A stretch of 64,000 nt of DNA from Flavobacterium covae (GCA_019565575.1 CP067379.1:2914001-2978000); one strand, 5' to 3'; shown: positions 33,676 to 44,868, numbered from the stretch's first letter. The notes: generated by a model from the sequence alone, not told the origin. Numbers and translations: made by a program.

Positions 33676-34863
33676 ATGAAAAAAATTACCTCCCTAATAG
33701 TATTTGTTGTTTTTTTATTTAGCTGTAGTGGTGTAAAACAAACACAATCAATGTTAAATGATGGCAATTATGATGGAGCCATTAGTAAATCAATTGACAA
33801 TTTGAAGAGTAATAAAAATTCCAAAGGCAAACAAGATTATGTTTATTTACTAGAAGAAGCTTTTTCTAAAGCCAAGAAAAGGGATTTAGAAGCTATTTCT
33901 CTCTGGGAAAAAGAAGGCAATCCTAATCACTTAGAAAAAATATACAATACATATATCAAGCTACAAAACCGTCAAGAAAAAATACAACCTTTATTACCTC
34001 TAACTTTAATAAAAGAAGGTAGAAATGCACAATTTTCTTTTGAAGATTATTCAACTGCCTTAATTACTACTAAAAGTAAACTTTCTGATTTTTTATATGA
34101 AAACGCATTAAAATTAATGAAAACAAAAGATAAGATTAGTTTTCGTCGTGCTTTTGATGACTTTGAATATTTAAATACTATAAATCCAGGATATAAAGAT
34201 TGTAATAAATTAATGGATGAATGTCATCTTAAGGGAACTGATTTTGTACATGTTTACACGAAAAATGAAACTAACATGGTTATTCCTTCTCGTTTACAAA
34301 ATGATCTTTTAGATTTTAGCACTCTTGGATTAAATGATAAGTGGACTATATATCATAGTAATAAACAAAAAAATACAAATTATGATTTTGCGATGGTTGT
34401 TAGTTTTAGAGGCATTAATATTTCTCCTGAAAAGGTTTTTGAAAGAGAGTTTTCAAAAGAAAAATTAATTAAAAATGGCACTAAACCTCAATTAAATTCA
34501 AATGGTCAACCCGTAAAAGATGAAAAAGGAAATACAATTATGATAGATAACATGATTACTGTTAGAAGTACTGTATATGAGTTTAGACAAAACAAATCAT
34601 GTAGTATTAGTGCCAAAATTGATTATTTAAATTTAAACACTAATCAGTTAATAAATACATTTCCTATAACCAGTAATTTCGTATTTGAAAACATTTATGC
34701 TAATTATAATGGTGATCCTAGAGCTTGTGATGAAAACTATTTACCATATTTTAATCGTAGGCCTACTTCTTTTCCAACAAATGAGCAAATGATATATGAT
34801 TCAGGAGAGGATTTAAAAAATAAGTTAAAAAGTACTATTACAAGAAATAGACTTAGACGATAA
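33676..34863 (+). CDS. Lipoprotein of unknown function
   Basis: 395 residues with a lipoprotein signal: MKKITSLIVFVVFLF followed by the lipobox LFSC, so the mature protein would be anchored in a membrane from Cys17. After it comes a helical, repeat-like part (SMLNDGNYDGAISKSIDNLK; YVYLLEEAFSKAKKRDLEAI) resembling TPR units. The C-terminal half is beta-rich. No enzymatic motif seen. Monocistronic; a hairpin separates it from pheT on the other strand. Confidence 0.75.
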   Translation: MKKITSLIVFVVFLFSCSGVKQTQSMLNDGNYDGAISKSIDNLKSNKNSKGKQDYVYLLEEAFSKAKKRDLEAISLWEKEGNPNHLEKIYNTYIKLQNRQEKIQPLLPLTLIKEGRNAQFSFEDYSTALITTKSKLSDFLYENALKLMKTKDKISFRRAFDDFEYLNTINPGYKDCNKLMDECHLKGTDFVHVYTKNETNMVIPSRLQNDLLDFSTLGLNDKWTIYHSNKQKNTNYDFAMVVSFRGINISPEKVFEREFSKEKLIKNGTKPQLNSNGQPVKDEKGNTIMIDNMITVRSTVYEFRQNKSCSISAKIDYLNLNTNQLINTFPITSNFVFENIYANYNGDPRACDENYLPYFNRRPTSFPTNEQMIYDSGEDLKNKLKSTITRNRLRR

Positions 34864-35069
34864 ATATATTTTATTTAAATTCTTAAAATATTTCATAATT
34901 ATCTTTTTTCAATTTATCTACTTTATTTTTGACATCTAAGATTGCACTAATTGAATAATAAAATAGGTTGATAAAGTATTTGTATTAATAGATTTTTATT
35001 TTTAAAATTTATATAGCTCAGCTCTATTACTTTTGTTAAAGAAGCTTAATTATTAGTACAATCAAAACC

Positions 35070-35100
35070 AAGGCTCGGATTTATAAAAAATCCGAGCCTT
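35070..35100 (-). terminator. Bidirectional terminator between lipoprotein and pheT genes
   Basis: Perfect 13-bp arms AAGGCTCGGATTT / AAATCCGAGCCTT with a 5-nt loop and flanking A/T runs. Confidence 0.8.
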
Positions 35101-35123
35101 ATTATATTACTTAAATAGGTATT

Positions 35124-37544
35124 TTATCTTAAAGTAGCTCCTAATTCTGTTTCAAAATTTTGAGTTAATTTATTCATCACTTTATCAATTTGTGAATCTG
35201 TAAGTGTTTTAGTACTATCTTGTAATAAGAAACTTATTGCGTATGATTTTTTACCTTCTGGTAAATTTTTACCTTGGTAAACATCAAATAAATCAATTCC
35301 TTTTAATAGATTTTTTTCTGTTTTATTTGCTATATCAAGGATTTTTGCAAATTCTACACCTTCGTCTACTAATAAGGCTAGATCACGACGAACTTCTGGA
35401 TATTTGGAAATTTCAACAAATTTCACATTAGTTGATAAATGTTTTAATATAGCACTCCAGTTAAAATCAGCAAAAAATACTTCTTGTTTGATATCAAAAT
35501 GTTTTAAAATTGATTTTTTTACTGTTCCAAATTCTACTAAACAAGAAGTTCCTAATTCATAAACCATTCCTTCGCTTAAAATATCACTTTTCATTGGCAT
35601 GGTAACAATATTTTTGATTCCTAATCTTTCAAAAATATTTAGTATATATCCTTTAAATAAAAAGAAATTGGTCATTTTTTGAGGATTTGTCCAAGATTCT
35701 TTTGAACTATTTCCGCTCATAGTTAAGGTTAGGTGCATTTTTTCTTCATGTCCTGCTAATTGTTTATGATAGGTTTTCCCAAATTCAAACAGGCGTAAAT
35801 CAGCATTTTTACGATTTACATTAAAGGAAACTGCTTCTAAGGCTGAGAATAACATAGATTGACGCATAGCAGATAGGTCATTACTTAAAGGATTAAGCAT
35901 CAAAACATTATTTTTCTCGTGCAAACTATCGCTTAAACTCACATAATTAGGGGTAGTTAATGAGTTTGCCATCATTTCATTAAATCCATTACCTACTAAC
36001 AAGTTAGCAATAATATTTTGTATCTTATAATCTTCTGTTTTAGATGAGTGTGCAGTTGTAGCGTTTAATTTTTGGGAAAATTCTATATTATTATAACCGT
36101 AAACTCTTAGAATTTCTTCTATTACATCTATTTCACGAGTTACATCCACACGATAAGCTGGTACTGTTAATCCTAGACCTACTTTTGAGATACTATTTAC
36201 TTTTATATCTAGTGAAACGAGAATATTTTTAATTTCCTCATCTGGAATTTCTTGACCAATGATTTTTTTAACTTTCTCTAAATTTAAAAAAACAGGAAAA
36301 TCTTCTGTTTTTTTAGGATAAACTTCCATTATATCTGAAGTCATCTCTCCTCCTGCAATTTGGCATATAAGGATTGCTGCTCGTTTTAAAGCGTATTCTG
36401 TAATACTAGGATCTATTCCTCTTTCAAAACGAAAAGAGGCATCTGAATTAATTGCATGTCTTTTGGCTGTTTTACGCACGGAAACAGGATTAAAGTAAGC
36501 ACTTTCTAAAAATAGAGAAGTTGTTCTTTCTGATACTCCTGAGTTTTTGCCTCCCATTACACCTGCAATACATAAAGGTCCTTTTTCATCACAAATCATG
36601 ATATCTTCTTTATGTAAAGTTCTTTCTACATCATCTAATGTGATAAACTTTTCTCCTTCTGTGGCATTTTTTACAATAATTTTACCGTGTATTTTAGAAG
36701 CATCAAAAGCATGTAAAGGTTGTCCTAATTCATGCAATACATAGTTTGTTATATCTACAACATTATTTTTAGGTGTAAGTCCTATTGCTTTTAATCTATT
36801 TTGTAACCATCCTGGTGATGGTGCTACTTTTATATCTGAAATTGTAACACCACAATATCTAGGTACTAATGTTGTATTTTCAACATTTACATCTATTTTC
36901 AAAGTTCTTTTTTCTACTTTATAAGAACTTACAGATGGTGTAATTAATTCTGTACTAATATCTTGTTGAAGCATACCTGCTCGTAAATCTCTGGCTACTC
37001 CCCAATGACTCATAGCGTCTGCTCTATTAGGAGTAAGTCCTATTTCAAAAACTTCATCTATTTCTACATTAAAAACGGTCGAGGCTAACGTTCCTGCTTT
37101 TACAGTTTCTTCTAGAACTATAATACCTTCATGGCTATTTCCGATACCTATTTCATCTTCTGCACAGATCATTCCGTGGCTTTCCTCTCCTCTAATTTTA
37201 CCTTTTTTTATCTCAAAAGAATTTCCTTCTTTATCATATAATTTTGTTCCTATAGTTGCTACTATTACTTTTTGACCCGCCGCTACATTACTAGCTCCAC
37301 AAACTATTTGAACTGGTTCTTCATTTCCTAAATCTACTGTAGTAATTTTTAGTTTATCAGCATTTGGGTGTTTTTCACAAGTTAACACGTGTCCTACTAT
37401 TAAACCTTCTAATCCTCCTTTTATTGAAAAAAACTTTTCAATACCTTCTACTTCAAGACCAAGATCAGTTAATAATTCAGCTGTCTTTTCAGAACTCCAA
37501 TCCGTCTTAATAAATTGTTTTAACCAGTTATATGAAATTTTCAT
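35124..37544 (-). CDS. pheT: Phenylalanyl-tRNA synthetase beta subunit
   Basis: 806 residues, intact, normal for the bacterial long form. Starts MKISYNWLKQFIKTDWSSEK. The N-terminal EMAP/tRNA-binding domain has GLIVGHVLTCEKHPNADKLK and IVCGASNVAAGQKV. B3/B4 editing region GLTPNRADAMSHWGVARDL; B5 domain AINSDASFRFERGIDP; C-terminal anticodon-binding FDX domain with EISKYPEVRRDLALLVDEGV. A candidate promoter lies just upstream. The alpha-subunit gene is not adjacent. Confidence 0.96.
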   Translation of the reverse strand: MKISYNWLKQFIKTDWSSEKTAELLTDLGLEVEGIEKFFSIKGGLEGLIVGHVLTCEKHPNADKLKITTVDLGNEEPVQIVCGASNVAAGQKVIVATIGTKLYDKEGNSFEIKKGKIRGEESHGMICAEDEIGIGNSHEGIIVLEETVKAGTLASTVFNVEIDEVFEIGLTPNRADAMSHWGVARDLRAGMLQQDISTELITPSVSSYKVEKRTLKIDVNVENTTLVPRYCGVTISDIKVAPSPGWLQNRLKAIGLTPKNNVVDITNYVLHELGQPLHAFDASKIHGKIIVKNATEGEKFITLDDVERTLHKEDIMICDEKGPLCIAGVMGGKNSGVSERTTSLFLESAYFNPVSVRKTAKRHAINSDASFRFERGIDPSITEYALKRAAILICQIAGGEMTSDIMEVYPKKTEDFPVFLNLEKVKKIIGQEIPDEEIKNILVSLDIKVNSISKVGLGLTVPAYRVDVTREIDVIEEILRVYGYNNIEFSQKLNATTAHSSKTEDYKIQNIIANLLVGNGFNEMMANSLTTPNYVSLSDSLHEKNNVLMLNPLSNDLSAMRQSMLFSALEAVSFNVNRKNADLRLFEFGKTYHKQLAGHEEKMHLTLTMSGNSSKESWTNPQKMTNFFLFKGYILNIFERLGIKNIVTMPMKSDILSEGMVYELGTSCLVEFGTVKKSILKHFDIKQEVFFADFNWSAILKHLSTNVKFVEISKYPEVRRDLALLVDEGVEFAKILDIANKTEKNLLKGIDLFDVYQGKNLPEGKKSYAISFLLQDSTKTLTDSQIDKVMNKLTQNFETELGATLR

Positions 37545-38430
37545 TTTGAATATTTATCAAATTTTAAAGCATCGCAAAGATAAAAAATTACTTAGGAGTT
37601 TAAAGATAAATTTTATACCTACTTTTTTATATATAATCCTTTTTTTTATTTGATTTTTTCTTTTGAATGATAGTATTTAGATTTTTTTGGATAAGCAAAT
37701 AATTAATAGGTTTTTATGATTATCTCTTTTATTTCCATTATATCTAATCTGGTTTTAAAATCTATCTCTTCAATTTAAGTATTTATTATACACTTGTCAT
37801 GATGACAATCTAATGTTTATACTTTTAGATTAAATTTTTAACTTTTTTAGAGGGCAGTGCAAAAAGGTGACAATCTTCTGATTCAACTAAAGAGAGGTTC
37901 AAACGAAGTAAACAAGCTAAACAAAATTACATAACGCTAATAATCTAACTTCTTCCTTTAGTCAAAGTGACAGGGCAAACATTCAATTTTGACTTTTCAG
38001 ATACTTTGAATCTAAATATTTTTTCAGGTTAAATTTATTATCATTATAAAACAAATAAGTTTTTTTATTTAAACAAATAACTTTATTTAACTTTTAAAAA
38101 ATAATTAAACAAATAAACGATAAAAAACAACAAAGATAGAAATACTGACATAATATACTGACATAATTTCACAAATAAAGTTTTTTTTTGACATACCGAA
38201 ACAGATTATTACTCAAAAATTCATTTTGTTATATAATCAACACAAACAAGAACACAATCAAAATTAATCTAAATATCACTATTTATTTTTAAATTAAAAC
38301 ATTTTTGTTTTATTTAAATTGAATATTATAAAAAAATAACATTTCAAAAAACCTTAATTATTAATTTTAACTTTTTTTTTGGAATAAAATTTGAAAAAGT
38401 CATTTTGTTAATTTTTAAAACATAGTTTTT
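37545..38430. other. 885-bp non-coding stretch before the outer-membrane protein gene
   Basis: No gene. A diverged member of the hairpin-repeat family may lie at 37850-37980 (GAGGGCAGTGCAAAAAGGTG ... AGTCAAAGTGACAGGGC). The last 400 bp are extremely AT-rich and probably hold the promoter of the barrel protein. Confidence 0.5.
37575..37582 (-). promoter_or_regulatory. Candidate -7 element of pheT
   Basis: TATCTTTG on the minus strand fits TAnnTTTG and lies about 31 bp before the pheT start. The -33 element is only a weak match. Confidence 0.4.
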
Positions 38431-39048
38431 ATGAAAAATTTTTTAATTGCAAGTGCAATATTAATTACTTCAGGTGTATTTGCTCAAAAGGGAAGTTTTT
38501 ATGTAGGAGGTCAAGTGGGCTATTCAAGTAGTAAGACAAAAATAGAGAGTACAACTACATTAGAGGGTTCAACATGGAACTTTTCACCAGAAGTAGGTAC
38601 TTTTTTAACAAATAATGTACAATTAGGTGTGGGCTTTACAACTCAAGGTTCTACAAAAGAATTTGGGAATACAGAAGTAAAAGAAAATCAATACGGAGGT
38701 ACACTTTATGGTCGTTATTTTTTTGGAGAAGGAAGTAAAGCTTTTAGACCTTTCGTAGGGGTTAATATTGGATTATTACCTGGAAACTCTACTACTACTA
38801 AAAAAACTCTTTTAGGTAATCTAGAATCTAAAAATACTCTTTTTGAACTTAATACAAATTTAAATGCAGGATTTGGTTATGCTCTTTCTCCTAAAATTAC
38901 GGTAGTAGGTTCTTTAGGTGTTTTAGGATTTTCATCTCATACATCAAAAAATAAAGAAACAGATGTAAAAGAAGAAACGAACACATTTAATTTTGATCTT
39001 AATTCTCTAGGAAATAGATTTAACGTAGGTATTTATTATACTTTGTAG
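38431..39048 (+). CDS. Outer-membrane beta-barrel protein
   Basis: 205 residues. Clear signal peptide (FLIASAILITSGVFAQ). The mature part alternates short polar turns with amphipathic strands: SFYVGGQVGYSSSKT, NNVQLGVGFTTQGS, YGGTLYGRYFF, FRPFVGVNIGLLPG, FELNTNLNAGFGYALS. It ends in an aromatic C-terminal strand, NVGIYYTL. This is the OmpW/OmpA-barrel-like group common in flavobacteria. Function unknown, probably structural or a small porin. Confidence 0.82.
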   Translation: MKNFLIASAILITSGVFAQKGSFYVGGQVGYSSSKTKIESTTTLEGSTWNFSPEVGTFLTNNVQLGVGFTTQGSTKEFGNTEVKENQYGGTLYGRYFFGEGSKAFRPFVGVNIGLLPGNSTTTKKTLLGNLESKNTLFELNTNLNAGFGYALSPKITVVGSLGVLGFSSHTSKNKETDVKEETNTFNFDLNSLGNRFNVGIYYTL

Positions 39049-39395
39049 AATAAGATAAATTATTCATACTAAAAAACAATAAATTTTTAATTAGGAGACT
39101 GTCTAGAATATTTTTAGTTCATCTTATCTTAAAAGAGATTCATAATTATATAACACCTTTTATTAATGGTTCTCTCTTATATATTATGATATATTATACT
39201 CTATTTTTAAGACAGTCTCTTTTTATAAATTTAATTTACGTGGTAAAAACAAACGTATTAAAGCTAAAATAACTTTGAATCTAAAAAGTTATTTTAGCTT
39301 TAATATAACCCGTTTCTTTTATCTTTTTTCTCCTTTATTACAAGGTATAACATTTAATTTGGGGCAAAATATATAGTCTATATTATGTAGTAGTA
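39049..39395. repeat. Two inverted-repeat structures between the barrel gene and ytxJ
   Basis: First, arms GAGACTGTCT (39095-39104) and AGACAGTCTC (39210-39219) enclose about 105 bp, followed by a T run; they resemble the hairpin-repeat family. Second, a perfect 19-bp hairpin with arms starting ATTAAAGCTAAAATAAC spans 39257-39304 and would act as a bidirectional terminator. Confidence 0.65.
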
Positions 39396-39752
39396 TTATT
39401 TTGTAAAAGCATTAATTTTTTCTGCTATTTTATGTGCCTCAATAGTATGATGAGAATCTCTATAAATTACTTTACCATTTATAAGAACAATGATTTGTGG
39501 TGATTGATGAATTACTTCTAAGGTTTCTGCTATAAAATTTGATACGGATCTATAAGTTAATAGGTCTAAATAATTAAAATCACATATATTTTCTATTAGA
39601 TTAAAACCATTTGTTAGTCGTTCTTTTGCAAATGCACTAATACCACAAGTTACACTATCTTTAAAAATAACTTGTGGCTTATTATTAGATTTTTCAACAA
39701 TATTAAGTACTTCTTGTTCTGTTTTTATTGTATTCCAATTTTGTGTTTTCAT
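39396..39752 (-). CDS. ytxJ: Bacillithiol-system redox protein YtxJ-like
   Basis: 118 residues using the Met at 39752 (MKTQNWNTIKTEQEVLNIVE), which falls 10 bp after the msrA stop; an upstream Met would overlap msrA. Thioredoxin-like fold with a single active Cys in IFKDSVTCGISAFAKERL, the pattern of monothiol bacilliredoxin YtxJ/BrxC. The conserved HQSPQIIVLINGKVIYRDSH follows. Probably removes bacillithiol from proteins after oxidative stress, matching its place after the methionine sulfoxide reductases. Confidence 0.82.
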   Translation of the reverse strand: MKTQNWNTIKTEQEVLNIVEKSNNKPQVIFKDSVTCGISAFAKERLTNGFNLIENICDFNYLDLLTYRSVSNFIAETLEVIHQSPQIIVLINGKVIYRDSHHTIEAHKIAEKINAFTK

Positions 39753-39762
39753 ATATTTTATT

Positions 39763-40302
39763 TTAAATATTTTCTTTAAGTTTATCGGCATATTCTTTTT
39801 TAAGTCTAGCTATTTTAGGAGAAATAACTACTTGACAATATCCTTTATTTTTGTTTTTATTATAATAATTTTGATGATAAATCTCTGCAGGATAAAAATC
39901 TCTTAGAGGAGCTAATTCCGTAACTATCTTATTTTCAAAGACAGGATTTAATTTTTTGATTACTTCTTGTGCTAATATTTTTTGTTTTTCATTATGATAA
40001 AAAATAACGGATCTATATTGGGTTCCATAATCTGCTCCTTGATAATTAAGGGTTGTAGGATTATGATAAATCATAAAAACATTCAATAATTCTACATAAG
40101 ATAAAGAATCTGTGTTAAAAGTTACTTGTATTACTTCAGCATGATCAGTATCTCCTTTGCAAATCTCTTCGTAAGTAGGGTTTATTATTTTACCTCCTGT
40201 ATAACCTGACACTACTTTTTCTACTCCTTTTAGTCTTTGAATTATTGCCTCAATGCACCAAAAGCATCCTCCTCCAAAAGTGGCTATTTCTATATTTTTC
40301 AT
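39763..40302 (-). CDS. msrA: Peptide-methionine (S)-S-oxide reductase MsrA
   Basis: 179 residues from the Met at 40302 (MKNIEIATFGGGCFWCIEA); a longer reading from 40326 would overlap msrB. The catalytic Cys is in GGGCFWC. VVSGYTGG, HAEVIQVTF, YHNPTTLNYQGADYGTQYRS and FYPAEIYHQNYY are all standard MsrA elements. It repairs the S epimer of oxidised methionine. It lies 13 bp after msrB and 10 bp before ytxJ, so the three form one oxidative-repair operon. Confidence 0.95.
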   Translation of the reverse strand: MKNIEIATFGGGCFWCIEAIIQRLKGVEKVVSGYTGGKIINPTYEEICKGDTDHAEVIQVTFNTDSLSYVELLNVFMIYHNPTTLNYQGADYGTQYRSVIFYHNEKQKILAQEVIKKLNPVFENKIVTELAPLRDFYPAEIYHQNYYNKNKNKGYCQVVISPKIARLKKEYADKLKENI

Positions 40303-40315
40303 GCTTTTTATTCTT

Positions 40316-40774
40316 TTAATTTTCATTTTTATATAGTGAGACAGAATTTATACAATAACGTAATCCACTAGGTTCTGGTCCATCAGGAAAAACATGTCCC
40401 AAATGACTATCACATATATTACACATTACCTCTACCCTAATCATTCCGTAAGAACTATCTTTTATATATTGAATAACATTTTCTTTAATTGGCTGGGTAA
40501 AACTAGGCCATCCTGTTCCTGAATCAAATTTTTCTGAGGAATCAAAAAGAGGTGTATTACAACAAATACAACTATACACACCCGGTTGATATTGAGTACA
40601 ATGTTCACCCGAAAAACGAGCTTCTGTACCTTTTTTTCTCGTAATATAAAATTGCTCTTGGGTTAGTATTTCTTTCCATTCATCATCTGTTTTTTTAATT
40701 CTTATATCTGGAGTTAAGTTTCCTTTTGTAGCAAATCGAATTACATCTGTCCAATTTAATTCTTTGTTTCTCAT
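40316..40774 (-). CDS. msrB: Peptide-methionine (R)-S-oxide reductase MsrB
   Basis: 152 residues. Zinc-binding cysteine pairs are visible in [11 protein letters not shown] and [14 protein letters not shown]. The catalytic Cys is in [29 protein letters not shown] and [14 protein letters not shown] are typical. It reduces the R epimer of methionine sulfoxide. First gene of msrB-msrA-ytxJ, with a candidate promoter 27 bp upstream. Confidence 0.95.
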   Translation of the reverse strand: MRNKELNWTDVIRFATKGNLTPDIRIKKTDDEWKEILTQEQFYITRKKGTEARFSGEHCTQYQPGVYSCICCNTPLFDSSEKFDSGTGWPSFTQPIKENVIQYIKDSSYGMIRVEVMCNICDSHLGHVFPDGPEPSGLRYCINSVSLYKNEN

Positions 40775-40800
40775 AACTCTTTTATTTTTGTTTTATTATA

Positions 40801-40808
40801 CAAAGTTA
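40801..40808 (-). promoter_or_regulatory. Candidate -7 element of the msrB-msrA-ytxJ operon
   Basis: TAACTTTG on the minus strand fits TAnnTTTG and lies 27 bp before the msrB start. No clear -33 element. Confidence 0.4.
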
Positions 40809-40874
40809 CGATTAAGTAACTTTAAAAAAATTGTTCATTTTTCCTTAAAACTGGTAAATAATTCCCGTTTCTTT

Positions 40875-41094
40875 AAAAACCATTTAAACTTTGAAATTTC
40901 CTCATAATATTTTTTTAACCTTGAGAGTGTCCAAAAAGTTTGTAATCTTTCATTTCGACCAGAGGGAGATTCCTTGATTCTACAAAAGCAATAAAAATTA
41001 GTATTGGTTCTCGATGTGCTTCGCGCTCGAACTAACGATGATTTCAATGATATACTCAACCCTTTGTTCGAGCTGTTTTAAAAATAAAAAAAAA
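40875..41094 (+). repeat. MITE-like element, copy B (right end missing)
   Basis: Left terminal repeat CCATTTAAAC and about 210 bp matching the copy at 61312, including GTCCAAAAAGTTTGTAATC and the AGATTCCTTGAT segment. The match stops near 41094, before the right terminal repeat. Small reading frames here exist in the other copies too and are not genes. Confidence 0.65.
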
Positions 41095-41336
41095 CATATT
41101 GTATGCTTCTTAGATTATCTTTAAATCTGTTTTTATATACCTATATTATTTTTAAACAATTATAACTGCATATCTTAATTAAAAAGAATATTAGTTTTAT
41201 TATTTGATTTCATTTTTTCTTTGTCCGTTAGATAAAATAAATAAACAGTATAAAAAATTTGGATAATCTATATTCTTCTAACATAAAAATCGTAAGACAT
41301 TTTTTAGAACAAAATAGACCTAACAATCTTAGGTTT
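41095..41336. other. AT-rich spacer
   Basis: Nothing recognisable between the truncated MITE copy and the CsaA-like gene. Confidence 0.5.
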
Positions 41337-41673
41337 TCAACCAATACGCAAACCGTTTATTACTTTTTGATCTGTAGATAGCAATACGACATCATTATTT
41401 TCTCCTAGGGTTCCAAGAATCAAACATTCACTCATAAACTTGCCTATTTGTTTTTCAGGAAAATTTATAACAGCTATAATTTGCTTACTAATCAATTCTT
41501 CTTTTGAATATCGTTTTGTTATTTGAGCCGAAGTTTTTTTGATCCCTAATTGACTTCCAAAATCAATTGTTAGTTGATAGGCGGGCTTGTGTGCTTCCAG
41601 GAAAATCATCTACGGTAATTATTGTTCCAACCCTCATTTCTACTCGTTCAAAATCAGACCAAGAAATTTTCAT
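41337..41673 (-). CDS. tRNA-binding-domain protein, CsaA-like (CTGAAG-type frame break)
   Basis: 111 residues after removing one base at 41594-41600 (CTTCCAG for CTTCAG), which joins MKISWSDFERVEMRVGTII with DDFPEAHKPAYQLTIDFG. EMAP/tRNA-binding OB fold as in CsaA, with the C-terminal VINFPEKQIGKFMSECLILG and VINGLRIG. CsaA proteins have chaperone-like and tRNA-binding activity and some role in export. It sits just downstream of secDF on the same strand, separated by a terminator hairpin. Confidence 0.82.
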
Positions 41674-41709
41674 ATTTATTATTTTTAATGATTATTTGAT
41701 GTATAAAAA

Positions 41710-41731
41710 AAGTCCCGAGAAATCGGGACTT
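41710..41731 (-). terminator. Terminator of secDF
   Basis: AAGTCCCGA pairs with TCGGGACTT across a GAAA loop; the minus strand continues with a T run. About 26 bp after the secDF stop. Confidence 0.8.
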
Positions 41732-41756
41732 CTAATTTATTAAAAAATGTCTGACA

Positions 41757-44725
41757 CTAAGCATTTATTTCTGCATGTCTTTTTTCTATTTCTTCTTTAT
41801 CTTTTTTAGATAAAGTATCTACTAACACTGGTGTTGCAATGAATAATGAAGAATAAGTACCTACAATAATACCTATTAACATAGCAAAGATAAATCCTCT
41901 AATAGACTCTCCACCAAACACGAACATAATAGCTAATACTAGAATCATGGTTAATGATGTATTGATTGTTCTTGATAAAGTGGTGTTAATAGATTCATTT
42001 ACAATATGATTAAAGTTACCTTTTAAGTTACCTGCTAAGAACTCACGAATACGGTCAAATACAATTACGGTATCATTCATTGAGTATCCAATAACTGTTA
42101 GGATAGCTGCAATAAAATGCTGATCCATTTCCATGTGGAAAGGCATAAACTTATAACATATAGAATAAATACCTAATACAAAAATTACGTCGTGTGCTAC
42201 TGCTGCTACTGCTCCTAGTGAATATCCTAATTTACGGAATGAAATTACTAAGTACAGTCCTACTACTAACATTGCTCCGATAACTGCCCAAAAAGAGTTT
42301 GTTTTGATATCGTTAGAAATAGCAGCACCTACTTTTGAACCTGATAATACTGCTATTTTTTTACCATCTGTTAGGGTAATAAATGTTTTATAATCCATAC
42401 CAGGGAAATATTTAGATAATCCTTGGTATAATAATTTATTAACTTCTTCGTCTACAGCTACACCTTCTTCTTCAATTTTGTATTTAGTTGTAATTCTTAA
42501 TTGATCTGAATCACCAAATACTTTTGCTTCCAGCAGGTACACCAAATACTTTTCCTAATTCCTCTGATACTACAGCAGCATCAACTGGTTTTTCAAATTT
42601 TACTTGAAAAGTTCTACCTCCAACAAAGTCTACACCTTGATCTAAACCATTTATAAAGAAAATTGAAACTAAACTGATTACAGTTACCACTAATGAGAAA
42701 CCATACGTGAATTTTTTAATTTTTAAGAAATCGAAATGGTATCCTGTAAACCAATTTTTAGACCAATCTGTAGTAAATGATAAAGTAATGTTTTTAGCTA
42801 CCGCTCTGTCTAAGAATATTCTTGTGATAAAAATAGATGTAAATAATGAAGTTACGATACCTATTAATAAAGTAGTGGCAAAACCTTTAATAGGACCTGT
42901 TCCAAAGGTATATAAAATAGCACCTGTTAAAACGTGTGTTACGTTTGCATCAATAATAGAACGCATAGCTCCAGTCCAAGAGAATGATTTTTGTACAGCT
43001 TCTCCTAAATTTAAACCGTGTCTCAACTCTTCCTTTGCTCTTTCATAAATAATGATATTAGCGTCTACTGCAGTACCTAACGTTAGTACGATACCTGCAA
43101 TACCTGGTAATGTTAATACAGCACCTAAACTTGCTAAAATACCAAATAGGAATAATAAATTAACTACTAATGCTATATTTGCATAAGTACCTGATTTACC
43201 ATAATATACCCACATCCATAACATTACAGCTAATAAACCTACAATAGCTGACATAGTACCATTATCAATTGCTTTTTGACCTAAAGAGGGACCTACTACT
43301 TCTGATTGAACGATTTCAGCTGCTGCTGGTAATTTACCAGCACGTAAAACATTAGCTAAATCTTTTGTTTCATCAATTTTAAAAGTTCCAGAAATTTCAG
43401 AACGACCACCTGCAATAGGACCTGGAAGTTACACCTGGTGCAGAATAAACTACATCATCTAAAACAATTGCAATTGCATTTTTTTGAGAAAACACTCTAC
43501 CTGTTAGTTCTTCCCAAATTTTAGCTCCTTTTCCATTCATTTGCATAGAAACAGCTGGTTTACCCATTTGATCAAAAGTATCTGCTGCATCTATTAAAAC
43601 ACTTCCACTCATTGGAGGAGTATTAGTTCTATTACCTTTAATAGCATAGACCTCAACTGCTTCTGCTTCGTCATCTTTTGCTTTTCCGTATAAGAACTTA
43701 ACATCTGTTAGATTAGCGGGTAACAAAGCTTTTATATCAGTTCTTCTCAAATAAGCATTAACTACCGCTGTATCTTTAGTTGCAATCATACCTATAATAG
43801 AACCTCCTTGCTGTAACGGCATTAATTTATCAAACAATGGATTGTTTCCTTTTGTATTATTTGTAGAATCTTTTGATTTATCAACTAATAAATCGTTTAC
43901 TTTAGAAGAAGATTTAGTTTCTTTAACAACTGGCTCTACTTTTTCTGTTTTCTTTAAAGCTTCATTAACAGTCATTAAATAAGAAGCAACTTCCTCCATT
44001 TTATACGTTTCCCAAAACTCTAATTGAGCGGTAGAAGATAATAATTTTTTAGCGCGATCTACGTCTTTAGCTCCTGGTAATTCTACTAAAATACGTCCTG
44101 TATTTCCTAATTTAACAATATTAGGTTGTGTTACACCAAATTTATCTATACGTTCACGTAATACTCCAAATGCACTTTGTACAGACTCATCAACTTTTTT
44201 AGCAATTACAGCTTTCACTTGTGAATCTGACATATTAAAGTTGATTTCATCAGCTAAATTTCTATTTCCAAAAACATCAGGAGAAGCCAATTTAGTTCCT
44301 GAGCCAGCTGGAAGCTTTTTCAAATGCTTCGAAAAAAGCATCTAGAAAAGATTGATTTCCTTGTTGGTTTTTCTTTGCTTCTGCTAAAGCTTTATTAAAT
44401 ATGGCATTTGATGTATTATTAGCTAAACCTTTTAATACATCTTTCACAGAAATTTGCAAGGTAACATTAATACCTCCTTCTAAGTCTAAACCTTTGTTAA
44501 TTTGCTTATCAGCTACTTCATTGTAAGTGAAATCAGTAAACCCTAAACTAAAAACTTTTTGTTTACCAATTGAATCAAGATACTTAATCTCCTTTTCTTG
44601 ATTTCCATTTGCAAATGCTTTTGCATCACTTTTAACTTTATTGGCTACAAAAGTGAAAGTAAGCTGGTAAATACTTACTAAAGCAAAGATGATTGCAAAA
44701 ACTTAATGAGTCCTCTATTCTGCAT
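41757..44725 (-). CDS. secDF: Protein translocase SecDF fusion (four frame breaks)
   Basis: Twelve-helix RND-type membrane protein that uses the proton gradient to help Sec-dependent export. Starts MQNRGLIKF at 44725. SecD signatures: GLDLEGGINVTLQI (near 44480), LVELPGAKDVDRAKKLL and GTAVDANIIIYERAKEELR. SecF part: VDFVGGRTFQVKF and IGYSMNDTVIVFDRIREFL. Breaks: one T lost in a run near 44692, and three G insertions in CTGAAG at 44308-44314, 43422-43428 and 42527-42533. Correcting them gives exactly 989 codons (988 residues) with no leftover bases, strong support that all four are errors in an essential intact gene. Confidence 0.93.
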
Positions 44726-44868
44726 TCTTTGTAAAAAATTAATTAATTTGTTCTACGTTAGTTTTTGGTTAATAAAAGACTCCTAAACACAATAGGAGTA
44801 TTTACTAGAACTTGCAAATATATAATTCTGAATACGATAAACCAATTAATTTAAGAAAATTATATCAA

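Noticed and set aside
40835..41059. A 74-residue reading frame with a paralogue at 61289-61483
   Set aside because: Both lie inside copies of the MITE-like repeat; the similarity is that of the repeat, with no protein motif.
41757..44725. Programmed frameshifting at CTGGAAG in secDF and other genes
   Set aside because: The heptamer occurs on both strands relative to the genes, is not a slippery sequence, and breaks unrelated genes in the same way.
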